A stretch of 64,000 nucleotides of DNA from Pseudomonadaceae bacterium SI-3 (GTDB lineage Bacteria; Pseudomonadota; Gammaproteobacteria; Pseudomonadales; Pseudomonadaceae): contig CP026511.1 in NCBI GenBank assembly GCA_004010935.1, positions 3,348,001 to 3,412,000 of the forward strand, written 5' to 3'. A program made the translations under genes and the position numbers. Each line of letters starts with the position of its first letter. Position 1 is the stretch's first letter. Below the pieces are notes generated by a model. The model had not been told where the DNA came from and did no database searches. It saw only the letters and a list, made by a program, of their open reading frames with translations. This document shows positions 26,509 to 36,704 of the stretch, piece by piece.

Positions 26509-28605
26509 TTACGCCGCCTCAACCTCGACCGGCACGCCATTGAGCGCTGCGTTTCCAGACAAGGCATCGAGCTGGCGCTCATCGGTAAGGTCGTTGGCAC
26601 TGGCGCCCGGCTGACGATTAGCGATCTCCAGCTGGACGCCGGGACGACCATGGCCCCAGCCATGCGGCAGGCTGACCACACCGGGCATCATCTCGTCGCT
26701 GGTGGCGACTTCAACTTCGATCATGCCAACCCGCGAGCGCACCCGCACGCGCTGACCATCAAGCAGTCCCAGCCGGCTCAAATCTGCGGGATTCATCAGC
26801 AGCTGATGGCGCGGCTTACCCTTCACCAGACGGTGATAGTTGTGCATCCAGGAGTTATTGCTGCGCACGTGGCGGCGTCCAATCAGCACCAGCTGACCGG
26901 CAGGCACACTGGTCGCCGCAGCGAAACGCTGGAGATCACCGAGGAACAGCGATGGCGCCGCCTGGACCCGCTGCCCCTCGGTTTTCAAGCGGCTGGCCAG
27001 ATTCGACTTCAACGCACCGAGATCGAGCCCGTGCGGATAGTCGCGCAGCTTGGAGAGGCTCAAGTCGAGCTCGCTTTTTTCTCCATACGGGCCGGCCCGC
27101 AAGCTGCGGTCAATCATCTGTTCTGGCGCCATGGTGGGCTTGAGCTCAGCGCCAACACGCGCTGCGAAGGCCCGGGCCAGACCGACGAATATTTCCCAGT
27201 CATGCAGCGCACCCGCCGGCTTGTGGAGGACCGGCTCGTTGAAGCGGGTAACGTTGCGCACGGCGAAGACGTTGAAGGTAGTGTCGTAGTGATCATGCTC
27301 CAGCGGCGCGGTCGGCGGCAGGATCAGGTCGGCGTAGCGGGTGGTTTCGTTGATGTAAAAATCGACGCTGAGCATGAACTCCAATCCGTCCAGCGCCTGT
27401 TCCATTTTTCGCCCGTTCGGCGTGGAAAGCACCGGATTTCCGGCAACGGTGACCAGCGCCCGAATCTGTCCTTCCCCTTCGGTGAGCATTTCTTCGGCCA
27501 ACGCTGACACCGGCAACTCACCACCGTATTCCGGCAGGCCCGATACGCGGCTCTGCCAGCGGTTGAAGTGCCCACCTGAGGTACTCGCGACCAGGTCAAC
27601 CGCCGGCTCTGTGCAAAGCGCGCCGCCCACACGATCCAGGTTACCTGTCACCAGGTTGATCGACTGCACGAGCCACTGACACAGCGTCCCGAACGCCTGA
27701 GTAGAGACGCCCATCCGCCCGTAGCAGACCGCTTTGTCTGCGGCAGCGAAGTCCCGCGCCAGTTGTCGAATCTGCTCCGCCGGCACGCCGCAGCGCGGCC
27801 CCATCGCTTCCGCAGTGAACGGCGCAACCGCGGGTCGGAGTTCATCCAGCCCCTCTACCGGAAGATGGCTGGCACGTGTCAGGCCTTCATCGAACAAGGT
27901 ATTGAGCAAGCCGAACAGCAACGCCGCATCTTCACCCGGGCGGACGAACACATGCTGATCGGCAATAGCGGCGGTTTCACTACGGCGCGGATCGACTACC
28001 ACCAGCTTGCCGCCGCGCGCCTGCACGGCCTTGAGGCGCTTTTCCACGTCTGGGACGGTCATGATGCTGCCGTTGGAGGCCAGCGGATTGCCGCCAAGGA
28101 TCAGCATGAAATCGGTATGGTCAATGTCTGGAATCGGGATTAGCAGGCCGTGGCCGTACATCATCAGGCTGGTCAAATGATGCGGCAGCTGGTCGACCGA
28201 GGTAGCGGAGAAGCGATTGCGGGTTTTCAGCTGACCGAGAAAATAGTTGCTGTGGGTCATCAGCCCGTAGTTGTGCACGCTGGGGTTGCCCTGATAGACC
28301 GCCACGGCGTTGTTGCCATGCCGCTCGCGAATCTCAGCCAGGCGCTCGGCGACCAGCGCAAACGCCTCGTCCCACTCGATCGCCTGCCACTCGTTGCCGA
28401 CACGACGCATCGGATGGCGCAGGCGGTCCGGATCGTTCTGGATGTCCTGCAACGCGACGGCCTTGGGGCAGATGTGACCGCGACTGAAGCTGTCCTGAGC
28501 GTCGCCCTTGATGGAGACGATCTGCTCATCGCGGGTTTCGATGGTCAGGCCACAGATGGCCTCGCACAGGTGGCAGGCACGGTGGTGCTGGGTCGTTTCG
28601 CTCAT
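26509..28605 (-). CDS. molybdopterin-dependent oxidoreductase, single-subunit type
   Basis: A 698-residue member of the DMSO reductase/formate dehydrogenase superfamily. Cys11, 14, 18 and 46 (CHLCEAIC and GHICPKA) should bind a 4Fe-4S cluster. The central part binds the two pterin cofactors (VDPRRSETAAIADQHVFVRPG), and the C-terminal molydop-binding barrel contains RSNNSWMHNYHRL. There is no Tat signal, so it is cytoplasmic, and no iron-sulfur or membrane subunit gene is next to it. The substrate is unknown. Start MSETTQHHRACHLC is chosen because GGAG precedes it and the longer frame has no family-like sequence. Confidence 0.88.
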   Translation of the reverse strand: MSETTQHHRACHLCEAICGLTIETRDEQIVSIKGDAQDSFSRGHICPKAVALQDIQNDPDRLRHPMRRVGNEWQAIEWDEAFALVAERLAEIRERHGNNAVAVYQGNPSVHNYGLMTHSNYFLGQLKTRNRFSATSVDQLPHHLTSLMMYGHGLLIPIPDIDHTDFMLILGGNPLASNGSIMTVPDVEKRLKAVQARGGKLVVVDPRRSETAAIADQHVFVRPGEDAALLFGLLNTLFDEGLTRASHLPVEGLDELRPAVAPFTAEAMGPRCGVPAEQIRQLARDFAAADKAVCYGRMGVSTQAFGTLCQWLVQSINLVTGNLDRVGGALCTEPAVDLVASTSGGHFNRWQSRVSGLPEYGGELPVSALAEEMLTEGEGQIRALVTVAGNPVLSTPNGRKMEQALDGLEFMLSVDFYINETTRYADLILPPTAPLEHDHYDTTFNVFAVRNVTRFNEPVLHKPAGALHDWEIFVGLARAFAARVGAELKPTMAPEQMIDRSLRAGPYGEKSELDLSLSKLRDYPHGLDLGALKSNLASRLKTEGQRVQAAPSLFLGDLQRFAAATSVPAGQLVLIGRRHVRSNNSWMHNYHRLVKGKPRHQLLMNPADLSRLGLLDGQRVRVRSRVGMIEVEVATSDEMMPGVVSLPHGWGHGRPGVQLEIANRQPGASANDLTDERQLDALSGNAALNGVPVEVEAA

Positions 28606-28923
28606 CGCAGGCTCCGGAGGATTGTTCTTGTAATCCAATCACTCTAGGCCGGAGCCAGGCCGGCGCCAATCATGCACGTCGTGGCATATATGGGGCGATT
28701 CAGATAACCGATCTTCGTCAGCTCAGCCCTTTACCCTTGTAGCGAGTGCAGCCTTTCTGCCGGAGACAATCCCAACACCGAGTCACCGACAAGCTGGCAG
28801 CATCGATGTGGAGCGAGCCGCTAACCTTGTAGGAGCGAGCTTGCTCGCGATCAAGGCCTCCACGCAGCAGAAACTCACCTAAGGCTCCTTAACCTTTACA
28901 TCCCCAGCGGGCAGATTCGATCG
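28606..28923. other. intergenic region between recJ and the molybdoenzyme gene, with a REP sequence
   Basis: 318 bases downstream of recJ and upstream of the molybdoenzyme, both on the minus strand. The only structure I see is the REP palindrome at 28827-28851. The molybdoenzyme promoter should lie near 28610-28720. No gene is apparent. Confidence 0.6.
28827..28851. repeat. Pseudomonas REP element
   Basis: TGTAGGAGCGAGCTTGCTCGCGAT, a near-perfect palindrome (GCGAGC-TT-GCTCGC), matches the abundant extragenic REP sequence of Pseudomonas. It lies about 70 bases after the recJ stop. Confidence 0.85.
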
Positions 28924-30639
28924 TCAGCGCGCCGCGATATGCGCCACCAGTAGCTGCACGCTTTCCCGACCGCGAAACTCGTTCACGTCCAATTTGTAGG
29001 CCAGATCGGCCCAGCGCACGGTGGGGTTGGGCCACAGCTCGCGATCGATGTTGAAGGCAATGCCATCGAGGGTCAGCGAGCCGCATTCGCTCTTGAGCAC
29101 CATCTTCAGGTGCTTCTCGCCGACCAGTCGCTGCTGCACCAGCTGGAACACACCATGGAACACCGGCTCGGGAAAATGCTGCCCCCACGGACCAGCATTG
29201 CGCAACGCCTTGGCCAGTTCCAGATGGAACTCCTGAATGCTCAGCTGCCCATCGGTTAACAATCGCCCGGTGAGGTCGTCTTCGCACAACTGACGCCGCA
29301 CTTCGGCGTCAAAGGCCGCCGCGAACGCGCCGAAATTCGCCTCCGGCAGCGACAGACCAGCCGCCATCGCGTGGCCGCCGAACTTGCTGATCAGGCCGGG
29401 ATGGCGCGCCGCGACAGCATCCAGTGCATCACGGATATGAAAGCCCGGCACCGAACGCGCGGAGCCTTTCAGCACGCCCTCGCCAGCGTCGGCAAAGGCG
29501 ATGGTCGGACGGTGATAGCGTTCCTTGAGCCGTGAAGCGAGGATGCCGATTACGCCCTGGTGCCAGTCCGGTTCGAACAGGCAGAGGCCGAATGGCATGT
29601 CTTCGAGTGGCAAATCCTTCAACTGCGCCAGCGCCTCGCGCTGCATGCCCTGCTCGATGCCCTTGCGATCCTGATTGAGCTGATCGAGCTGAACGGCCAT
29701 GTCGCGCGCCAGCGCTTCGTCTTCGCAGAGCAGGCATTCGATGCCCAGCGCCATGTCGTCCAGCCGCCCCGCCGCGTTCAATCGCGGGCCAAGGATGAAG
29801 CCGAGATCGGTCGAGGTGATGCGGCTGTGATCGCGCCCGGCAACCTCCAGAATTGCCCTTAACCCAGGCCGTGCACGACCAGCACGGATCCGAGCCAAAC
29901 CTTGATGAACGAGGATTCGATTGTTCGCGTCCAGCGGCACCACATCGGCAACGCTGCCGAGCGCAACCAAGTCCAGCAGCTCGGCCAGGTTCGGCTCGGC
30001 CCAGCCATTGCGGGTAAACCAGCCTTTTTCACGTAGCGCGGCGCGCAAGGCCAGCAGCACATAAAAAATCACCCCGACCCCGGCGATGCACTTGCTCGGG
30101 AAGGCGCATTCCGGCTGATTGGGGTTGACGATGGCATCGGCCGCCGGCAGTTCTGGACCCGGCAGGTGATGGTCGGTCACCAGGACCTTGAGCCCTGCGG
30201 CTTTGGCCGCCGCGACGCCATCCACGCTGGAGATGCCGTTGTCCACCGTCACCAGCAGATCGGGCTGACGCTCGAGCGCCACGGCGACGATCTCCGGCGT
30301 CAGGCCGTAGCCGTACTCGAAGCGATTGGGCACCAGATAATCTACATGCGCTGCGCCCAGCTGGCGCAGCCCCAGCACACCCACAGTGCTGGCGGTGGCG
30401 CCGTCGGCATCGAAGTCGCCGACGATGAGAATGCGCTGCCGCTTCTCCAGCGCCTCGACCAGCAACGCCACGGCAGCGTCGATCCCGCTGAGCTGGCCGT
30501 ACGGAATCAGCCGTGCCAGCCCTTTGTCCAGCTCGCTGATCGACTGCACGCCACGGGCTGCGTAGAGACGCGTCAGCAGCGGCGGCAGGTCGCCCAGGTC
30601 GGGGAGCTGTTCGGGAAGAGGACGGGGTTCGATGCGCAT
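28924..30639 (-). CDS. recJ: single-stranded-DNA-specific exonuclease RecJ
   Basis: A 571-residue DHH-family 5'-3' exonuclease acting in recombination and mismatch repair. Metal-binding motifs: DFDADG at 75-80, DNG at 133, DHHLPG at 156 and, further on, GPRLNAAGRLDD and FGGHAMAAGL (DHHA1). All are intact. Start MRIEPRPLPEQLP (30639) matches the Pseudomonas N-terminus; an extension to 30675 has no ribosome site. It is divergent from pxpA across about 300 bases. Confidence 0.96.
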   Translation of the reverse strand: MRIEPRPLPEQLPDLGDLPPLLTRLYAARGVQSISELDKGLARLIPYGQLSGIDAAVALLVEALEKRQRILIVGDFDADGATASTVGVLGLRQLGAAHVDYLVPNRFEYGYGLTPEIVAVALERQPDLLVTVDNGISSVDGVAAAKAAGLKVLVTDHHLPGPELPAADAIVNPNQPECAFPSKCIAGVGVIFYVLLALRAALREKGWFTRNGWAEPNLAELLDLVALGSVADVVPLDANNRILVHQGLARIRAGRARPGLRAILEVAGRDHSRITSTDLGFILGPRLNAAGRLDDMALGIECLLCEDEALARDMAVQLDQLNQDRKGIEQGMQREALAQLKDLPLEDMPFGLCLFEPDWHQGVIGILASRLKERYHRPTIAFADAGEGVLKGSARSVPGFHIRDALDAVAARHPGLISKFGGHAMAAGLSLPEANFGAFAAAFDAEVRRQLCEDDLTGRLLTDGQLSIQEFHLELAKALRNAGPWGQHFPEPVFHGVFQLVQQRLVGEKHLKMVLKSECGSLTLDGIAFNIDRELWPNPTVRWADLAYKLDVNEFRGRESVQLLVAHIAAR

Positions 30640-30943
30640 CTGTTGATTATCCGGTGCAACTGAAGTGAGTGACATTGATGTAGCGAGCGGGGCCGGGCAG
30701 CCAAACGCAGGACGTGGCAGACGCGACTGGCAGGGTCGCTATTGGCGCAAATGGCCAGACAGTCGCAGCGGGAACGCCGACGCGACCTGCGCCGCTTGGA
30801 CCGGCCGCAAGCATACAGGAATGAAATGTTGCCGGGCCGCCCGCCGACGTGTGCCCAATGATCAGCAATCGCAGATCAATGCTTTATCATCGTGGCGACC
30901 GCACTAGGCCAATACGAAACCCGCCATTACCCCGGAGACCGCC
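30640..30943. promoter_or_regulatory. divergent region between recJ and pxpABC
   Basis: 304 bases without a gene. It must contain the recJ and pxp promoters. A spaced direct repeat GATCA (near 30857 and 30872) lies about 70 bases before pxpA. I see no stronger signal. Confidence 0.4.
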
Positions 30944-31693
30944 ATGAAGCGCCTGCTACTTAATTGCGATATCGGCGAGAGTTTCGGGGCCTGGACGATG
31001 GGCTTGGACGCCGAGGTCATGCCCTTCATCGATTGCGCCAACATCGCCTGCGGCTTTCACGCGTCGGACCCGCAGATCATGCGCCGCACCGTCGCCCTGG
31101 CAACGCAACATGAGGTGAAGATCGGCGCGCACCCCGCCTACCCCGATCTGGTCGGCTTCGGTCGGCGCTCCATGGCCTGCAGCCCGGATGAAGTGGAGAA
31201 CATGCTGCTCTATCAGATCGGCGCACTGGACGGCATCTGCCGCGCCGAAGGCACTCAGGTTCGCTACGTCAAACCGCACGGCGCGCTCTACAACGACATG
31301 ATGCGCAAGCCCGAGCTGCTCCGCGCGGTGATGAACGCGGTCATCGCCTACTCGCCGGCGCTGCCCTTGATGCTGATGTCCACCCGTGACAACAGCACTG
31401 CCCAGATGCTAGCCGACGAGCTTGGTGTGACCCTGTGGTTCGAAGTGTTCGCCGACCGCGCCTACGACCCGGACGGCATGCTGGTCTCTCGCAGTCAGCC
31501 CGGCGCCGTTCATCACGACGCCGACACGGTCGCGGTCCAGGCCTTGCGCCTGGCTAAAGGCGAAGCACTTACCGCCAGCGACGGCAGCGCGCTGGTGCTG
31601 CGCGCCGACAGCCTCTGCGTACATGGGGACAACGTCGGCTCCGTCGCCGCAGTCCAGCGGATACGCCAGACACTCCAGAGCCTGGCAGGATGA
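30944..31693 (+). CDS. pxpA: 5-oxoprolinase subunit A (LamB/YcsF family)
   Basis: A 249-residue LamB/YcsF protein. With PxpB and PxpC it hydrolyses 5-oxoproline (pyroglutamate) to glutamate using ATP, clearing a damage product of glutamine and glutamate. The start [14 protein letters not shown] and the segments [25 protein letters not shown] and [10 protein letters not shown] are family signatures. GGAGA precedes the ATG. It overlaps pxpB by ATGA, so the three genes are one translationally coupled operon. Confidence 0.95.
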   Translation: MKRLLLNCDIGESFGAWTMGLDAEVMPFIDCANIACGFHASDPQIMRRTVALATQHEVKIGAHPAYPDLVGFGRRSMACSPDEVENMLLYQIGALDGICRAEGTQVRYVKPHGALYNDMMRKPELLRAVMNAVIAYSPALPLMLMSTRDNSTAQMLADELGVTLWFEVFADRAYDPDGMLVSRSQPGAVHHDADTVAVQALRLAKGEALTASDGSALVLRADSLCVHGDNVGSVAAVQRIRQTLQSLAG

Positions 31694-32394
31694 AGCCACG
31701 AATCGAAGTGGTCGGCATCGATTGTCTGATGCTGCGCCTGTTCGACGAGATCGACGAAACCCACATGCCGTGGCTACTCGCAGCGGCCCGGCGGCTACGC
31801 GAGGCGTTCGGTGGGGCGCTGCTAGATATCGTGCCCTCCTACACAACCTTGCTGGTGCATTACGACCTGAGCCAACTGGATGATGATCAGGCGCGTCAGC
31901 GAGTGGCTGAAGCGCTGCATGATCTGCAGCCGGACACAGGCGGACAGGTACGCGAACTGAACATTCCGGTGTGGTACGACCCGAGCGTCGGACCTGAACT
32001 GGAGGTATTGGGCCGACGCAGCGGGCTCGGCACGGCAGGCGTGATCGAAAGGCATAGCGCGCGCACCTATCAGGTCTTTGCGCTGGGCTTTGCACCGGGC
32101 TTCGCCTTCATGGGCTTGGTCGACGAACGCCTCGCCAGCCCGCGCCTGCAAACGCCGCGTAAACGAGTGCCAGCTGGCAGCCTGGGGATCGCCGATCGCC
32201 AGACGGCCATTTACCCGCTGGTATCGCCAGGCGGCTGGAACCTCATCGGACGCAGCCCGACTCGCCTGTTTGACCGGCAGCTGGACGGCTACAGCATCTG
32301 GCAACCCGGTGACCGGGTCTGTTTCCAGCCCATTGATCGCGCCGAATTCCTGCGGCTTGGCGGGGACGACACGCCCTACGAGGAAGCGCCATGA
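31690..32394 (+). CDS. pxpB: 5-oxoprolinase subunit B (KipI-like)
   Basis: A 234-residue KipI-type cyclophilin-like protein. The conserved segments [32 protein letters not shown] and [22 protein letters not shown] are present. It forms the ATPase core of 5-oxoprolinase with PxpC. It overlaps pxpA (ATGA at 31690) and pxpC (32391). Confidence 0.94.
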   Translation: MKPRIEVVGIDCLMLRLFDEIDETHMPWLLAAARRLREAFGGALLDIVPSYTTLLVHYDLSQLDDDQARQRVAEALHDLQPDTGGQVRELNIPVWYDPSVGPELEVLGRRSGLGTAGVIERHSARTYQVFALGFAPGFAFMGLVDERLASPRLQTPRKRVPAGSLGIADRQTAIYPLVSPGGWNLIGRSPTRLFDRQLDGYSIWQPGDRVCFQPIDRAEFLRLGGDDTPYEEAP

Positions 32395-33305
32395 GCCTGT
32401 TGATCGAGCGCAGCGGCGCCCTGGCCAGTCTGCAGGACGGCGGTCGATTCGGCGTCCGCCATCTGGGCGTGACTCAGGGTGGCGCTGCCGATTGGGTGTC
32501 GCAAGCATCGGCCAACTGGCTGCTGGGTAATCCGCTTCAGGCCGCTACCGTGGAAATCACCCTGGGCAATCTTGTTCTGCTTGCCGAAGCGGACGGCTGC
32601 CTGGCCTTGAGCGGCGCCGACCTGGCCGCAACGCTGGAAGACCAACCCATCACGCCAGGACGCAGCTTCAACATCCGCAAGGGCCAGCGCCTGCGTTTTG
32701 GCACGCCGCAACTGGGCGTGCGCGCCTATCTCGCCGCCCCCGGCGGATTCACGGCGCCGCAACTTCTGGGCAGCTGCGCCACGGTACGCAGAGAGGGACT
32801 CGGCGGCTTGCACGGCAATGGCCAGCCACTGGTTACAGGCGACCTTCTGGCCTGGAATGGCTCACCAGCTAGCAGGCGTGAATTGAAGTCTGAACAGACC
32901 CCAGCATTGTTTACCGACGCTCCGCTGCATGTCGTGTTAGGGGCGCAGATCGGAGACTTCAGCGGCCAGAGCCTGTTCGAGGCGTTCAACTGTTCATGGA
33001 CAGTGGATCAGCGTGCCGACCGCATGGGCATTCGTCTGCTAGGGCCAATGCTGCGCTGTTCACGGCAAACAATGATTTCGGAAGGCGTGCCGCTGGGCGC
33101 CATCCAGGTCCCGCCAGATGGCCAGCCCATCGTATTGCTCAATGACCGGCAGACGATTGGCGGCTACCCGAGACTGGGAGCGCTGACACCACTTGCGGTC
33201 GCACGCCTGGCGCAGTGCCTGCCAGGCACCGAGGTGCAATTGAAACCGGTGGCACTGCAAGCCGCGCAACGCGAGCAACGGCTGTTGCTCGCCCAGTGGC
33301 ACTAA
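32391..33305 (+). CDS. pxpC: 5-oxoprolinase subunit C (KipA-like biotin-dependent carboxylase-like protein)
   Basis: A 304-residue KipA-type protein. The family opening GALASLQDGGRFGVRHLGV and the segments VEITLGNL, RAYLAAPGGF and VPLGAIQVPPDGQPIVLL NDRQTIGGYP are seen. It completes the PxpABC complex. Although such proteins are often labelled urea amidolyase-like, the pxpA-pxpB context settles the role. It ends the operon; yaeQ converges on it after 115 bases. Confidence 0.94.
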   Translation: MSLLIERSGALASLQDGGRFGVRHLGVTQGGAADWVSQASANWLLGNPLQAATVEITLGNLVLLAEADGCLALSGADLAATLEDQPITPGRSFNIRKGQRLRFGTPQLGVRAYLAAPGGFTAPQLLGSCATVRREGLGGLHGNGQPLVTGDLLAWNGSPASRRELKSEQTPALFTDAPLHVVLGAQIGDFSGQSLFEAFNCSWTVDQRADRMGIRLLGPMLRCSRQTMISEGVPLGAIQVPPDGQPIVLLNDRQTIGGYPRLGALTPLAVARLAQCLPGTEVQLKPVALQAAQREQRLLLAQWH

Positions 33306-33420
33306 CGGCGTCAGCGGCGCGAAACCATGCACGGCTGACCAGCCTGTAAGTGTCCGAGCAGGCGCAGTACTGACAATCCTGGCTCAGGCCTAGAAGCCAG
33401 ACTTGTCAGCCGCTGAAGGC

Positions 33421-33963
33421 TCAGCCGCGCTCACCAACCAACCACTCCAACGGCACTTCGTGCTGGCCACGCTCGTCGGTGATAAACAGTGCGCCCTCGC
33501 TGACCATCACGCTCCAGCTGACCGACCTTGGCAGATCGCGCGCGACGGCTTCCAGCGCTTCTTGCCCCACCGCTACCACGTTGATCTTTTTCAGGCTGCG
33601 CACGCTGTCGAGCACCTTCGTCTGCCATACCCGCAGATTGCCGTAGGCCACCAGGCTGAAACGTTCGGCGCGCCGCGAGCACCAGGTGATCCGCTCGGCA
33701 TCCGGCTGGCCGACCTCAATCCAGTGCAGCACGCGGTCATCGAGGCTCTTTTCCCAGAGCGCCGGCTCATCGACATCCGACAGCCCCCGACCGAACGCGA
33801 GCTTTTCGTCATACCAAAGCACGTAGGCGATCAGCCGTGCCACCAGCCGCTCCTCGGTTTCCGAGGGATGCCGAGCAACAGTGAAGCGCAGATCCTGATA
33901 CACGTGGCGGTCAAGATCGGTGAGATTGATCTCTACCTTATAAGGTGTGGCTTGCAAGGCCAT
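33421..33963 (-). CDS. yaeQ: YaeQ family protein
   Basis: A 180-residue YaeQ protein with a PD-(D/E)XK-like fold. Segments KVEINLTDLDRHVYQDLRFT, AYVLWYDEKLAFGRGLSDVDEP and WIEVGQPDAERI are family hallmarks. Function is not settled; early claims of an RfaH-substitute role were later questioned. Start MALQATPYKVEI (33963) is chosen; the longer frame from 33981 adds six residues without support. Confidence 0.92.
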   Translation of the reverse strand: MALQATPYKVEINLTDLDRHVYQDLRFTVARHPSETEERLVARLIAYVLWYDEKLAFGRGLSDVDEPALWEKSLDDRVLHWIEVGQPDAERITWCSRRAERFSLVAYGNLRVWQTKVLDSVRSLKKINVVAVGQEALEAVARDLPRSVSWSVMVSEGALFITDERGQHEVPLEWLVGERG

Positions 33964-34079
33964 GACAGCTCCAGGCGGCAAAAGGAGGCGCAGTTTAGCC
34001 TATTGGCACAGCCTCAGAGGCGACCGTAGCGTGGGTTCCCGCGCCGCCCGGAGAAGGTAAAATCCGACGAGCGTTCTTT

Positions 34080-34098
34080 GACAATCGTTCTCATTATA
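34080..34098. promoter_or_regulatory. Fur-like box upstream of bfd
   Basis: On the minus strand the site reads TATAATGAGAACGATTGTC; it agrees with the 19-base Fur consensus at 14 positions by my count. It lies 41 bases before the bfd start, where Fur with iron would block transcription. This matches the iron-starvation induction of bfd known in P. aeruginosa. Confidence 0.75.
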
Positions 34099-34138
34099 TT
34101 TAGCATCCGCTTATTCGCAGACCCAACGGGTAGTTCAT

Positions 34139-34357
34139 ATGTACGTGTGTCTTTGCCAGGGCGTTACCGACGGCCAGATCCGTGAAGCCATCTACGAAGG
34201 TTGCTGCAGCTATCGTGAAGTGCGAGATGCTACTGGCGTGGCCACGCAATGCGGTAAATGCGCATGCGTTGCCAAGCAGGTTGTTCGCGAAACCCTGAGC
34301 GATATCCAGAGTGCCAGCACTTCTCTCGCTTACCCTGCAGGTTTTGCGCCTGCCTGA
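34139..34357 (+). CDS. bfd: bacterioferritin-associated ferredoxin
   Basis: A 72-residue 2Fe-2S protein. Cys4, Cys6, Cys38 and Cys41 (MYVCLCQG and QCGKCAC) form the unusual CxC...CxxC site of Bfd. Bfd docks on BfrB and passes electrons to its heme so that stored ferric iron is released. The neighbouring bfrB gene supports the call. A Fur-like box upstream suggests expression under iron starvation. Confidence 0.95.
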   Translation: MYVCLCQGVTDGQIREAIYEGCCSYREVRDATGVATQCGKCACVAKQVVRETLSDIQSASTSLAYPAGFAPA

Positions 34358-34376
34358 AACCCTGTCGATATTCCGG

Positions 34377-34401
34377 AGCCGGGCACATGCCCGGCTTTTT
34401 T
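34377..34401 (+). terminator. rho-independent terminator of bfd
   Basis: Stem AGCCGGGC, loop ACAT, GCCCGGCT, then a T run. It separates bfd from bfrB, so the two genes can be oppositely regulated by iron. Confidence 0.9.
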
Positions 34402-34556
34402 CTGCCCGCGAATCAAAGCCTTGGCGCCAAGTCGCGGAACAGACTTATTCTTATTCCGCTTTACCCTTTATCATTCAAGGACTTAGGTTTGACAGTACCT
34501 AGGTTCGTGGCCAGACTGCGCTTATCAACGAACCCGATTCGACGCAGGACACCAAC

Positions 34557-35027
34557 ATGAAAGGCGACAAGCTGGTCATTCAGCATCTGAACAAGATCCT
34601 TGGCAACGAACTGGTCGCAATCAACCAGTATTTCCTGCATGCGCGCATGTATGAAGACTGGGGACTCGGCAAGCTCGGCAAGCATGAGTACAAAGAATCC
34701 ATCGACGAGATGAAGCATGCTGACAAGCTGATCAAGCGCATCCTGTTCCTCGAAGGCCTGCCTAACCTGCAGGACCTCGGCAAATTGCTGATTGGTGAAA
34801 ACACTCGCGAAATGCTCGAATGTGACCTCAAGCTCGAGCAGGGCGGCATCCAGGATCTCAAGGTCGCGATCGCCTACTGTGAGAGCGTCGGTGACTACGG
34901 CACTCGCGAATTGCTCGAAGACATCTTGGAATCCGAAGAAGAACATATCGACTGGCTGGAAACCCAGCTGAGCCTGATCGGCAAGGTCGGCATGGAGAAC
35001 TATCTGCAGTCGCAGATGGACGAGTAA
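34557..35027 (+). CDS. bfrB: bacterioferritin BfrB
   Basis: A 156-residue heme-containing ferritin subunit. The ferroxidase ligands Glu18, Glu51, His54, Glu94, Glu127 and His130 all fit, and Met52, the axial heme ligand shared by two subunits, is present ([13 protein letters not shown]). It therefore stores iron as a 24-mer and should have a complete ferroxidase centre. Sequence resembles P. aeruginosa BfrB closely ([18 protein letters not shown]). A separate promoter is likely, as a terminator precedes it. Confidence 0.95.
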   Translation: MKGDKLVIQHLNKILGNELVAINQYFLHARMYEDWGLGKLGKHEYKESIDEMKHADKLIKRILFLEGLPNLQDLGKLLIGENTREMLECDLKLEQGGIQDLKVAIAYCESVGDYGTRELLEDILESEEEHIDWLETQLSLIGKVGMENYLQSQMDE

Positions 35028-35046
35028 AAGCGTCCGAGCTGTAATG

Positions 35047-35070
35047 AAACGGGAGCCTCGGCTCCCGTTT
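35047..35070 (+). terminator. rho-independent terminator of bfrB
   Basis: AAACGGGAGC, loop CTCG, GCTCCCGTTT, followed by CTTCG; 19 bases after the stop. Confidence 0.87.
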
Positions 35071-35141
35071 CTTCGTTATTGCCTAGCACCTCGTTGTAAA
35101 CACGAGCCACTTTTTGACCTGAGCGAGCCGAAATGCAGACG

Positions 35142-35167
35142 AAAAAAAACCCGCGGCCAGGCGGGTT
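35142..35167 (-). terminator. rho-independent terminator of grxD
   Basis: On the minus strand, AACCCGC-loop-GCGGGTT followed by a run of T; it lies 18 bases after the grxD stop. Confidence 0.85.
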
Positions 35168-35185
35168 CTCTTTTTGGAGTCGCGA

Positions 35186-35512
35186 TCAGGCGCCAGCTTT
35201 CTCGACGGCCTGCTTGATCAGCGGTTGCAGCTCACCCTTTTCGAACATTTCCAGGATGATGTCGCTGCCACCGACCAACTCGCCATCCACCCACAGCTGG
35301 GGGAAGGTCGGCCAGTTGGCATACTTCGGCAGATTGGTGCGGATTTCAGGATTTTGCAGGATGTCGACGTAGGCGAACTTCTCGCCACAGCCCATCACAG
35401 CCTGGGTCGCACGGGCAGAAAATCCACACTGCGGGGCGTTGGGCGAGCCTTTCATATAAAGCAGCACCGGGTTCTTTTCGATCTGCTCTTTGATGGTTTC
35501 GATGATATCCAT
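35186..35512 (-). CDS. grxD: monothiol glutaredoxin, Grx4 type
   Basis: A 108-residue monothiol glutaredoxin. The active site CGFS (Cys29) is preceded by KGSPNAPQ, and the glutathione/iron-sulfur segments NWPTFPQLWVDGELVGGSDI are present. Such proteins form 2Fe-2S-bridged dimers with glutathione and pass clusters to other proteins. The iron-linked neighbours (bfd, bfrB) fit that role. Confidence 0.95.
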   Translation of the reverse strand: MDIIETIKEQIEKNPVLLYMKGSPNAPQCGFSARATQAVMGCGEKFAYVDILQNPEIRTNLPKYANWPTFPQLWVDGELVGGSDIILEMFEKGELQPLIKQAVEKAGA

Positions 35513-35563
35513 GGGGCACCTCGGCTAGTCTCGGTTGCCGCGCATTGTACAGAACAGCAGCCT

Positions 35564-35590
35564 AAAAGCCGAGTCGCGGGCTCGGCTTTT
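35564..35590. terminator. terminator-like hairpin in the divergent grxD-argF region
   Basis: AAAAGCCGAG, loop TCGCGGG, CTCGGCTTTT, with A and T runs on both sides. It sits 194 bases before argF and 52 bases upstream of the grxD start codon, where no gene ends. It may be an attenuator in the argF leader or a relic. Confidence 0.55.
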
Positions 35591-35783
35591 ATCAGCTCGC
35601 ATCCAGCACAGCTCGCCTGCAGCGCCGGAATCTGGCGCGCTGAGGCCGATTTGCGCCGGCTGAGACTTTCTGGATAAGATCGCGCCTTTCCCGTTTCGTC
35701 GCCATCTATGCGACCCCTGTCGTAGGCCCTTCTTTTTTCGTCGAAATCTACGGCCTCGACTGCGGCAATGAAAGGTAGTTGAT

Positions 35784-36700
<917 letters not shown>

Positions 36701-36704
<4 letters not shown>

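Noticed and set aside
32391..33305. The KipA-like gene as urea amidolyase or allophanate hydrolase
   Set aside because: It is locked in an overlapping operon with pxpA and pxpB, which defines 5-oxoprolinase.
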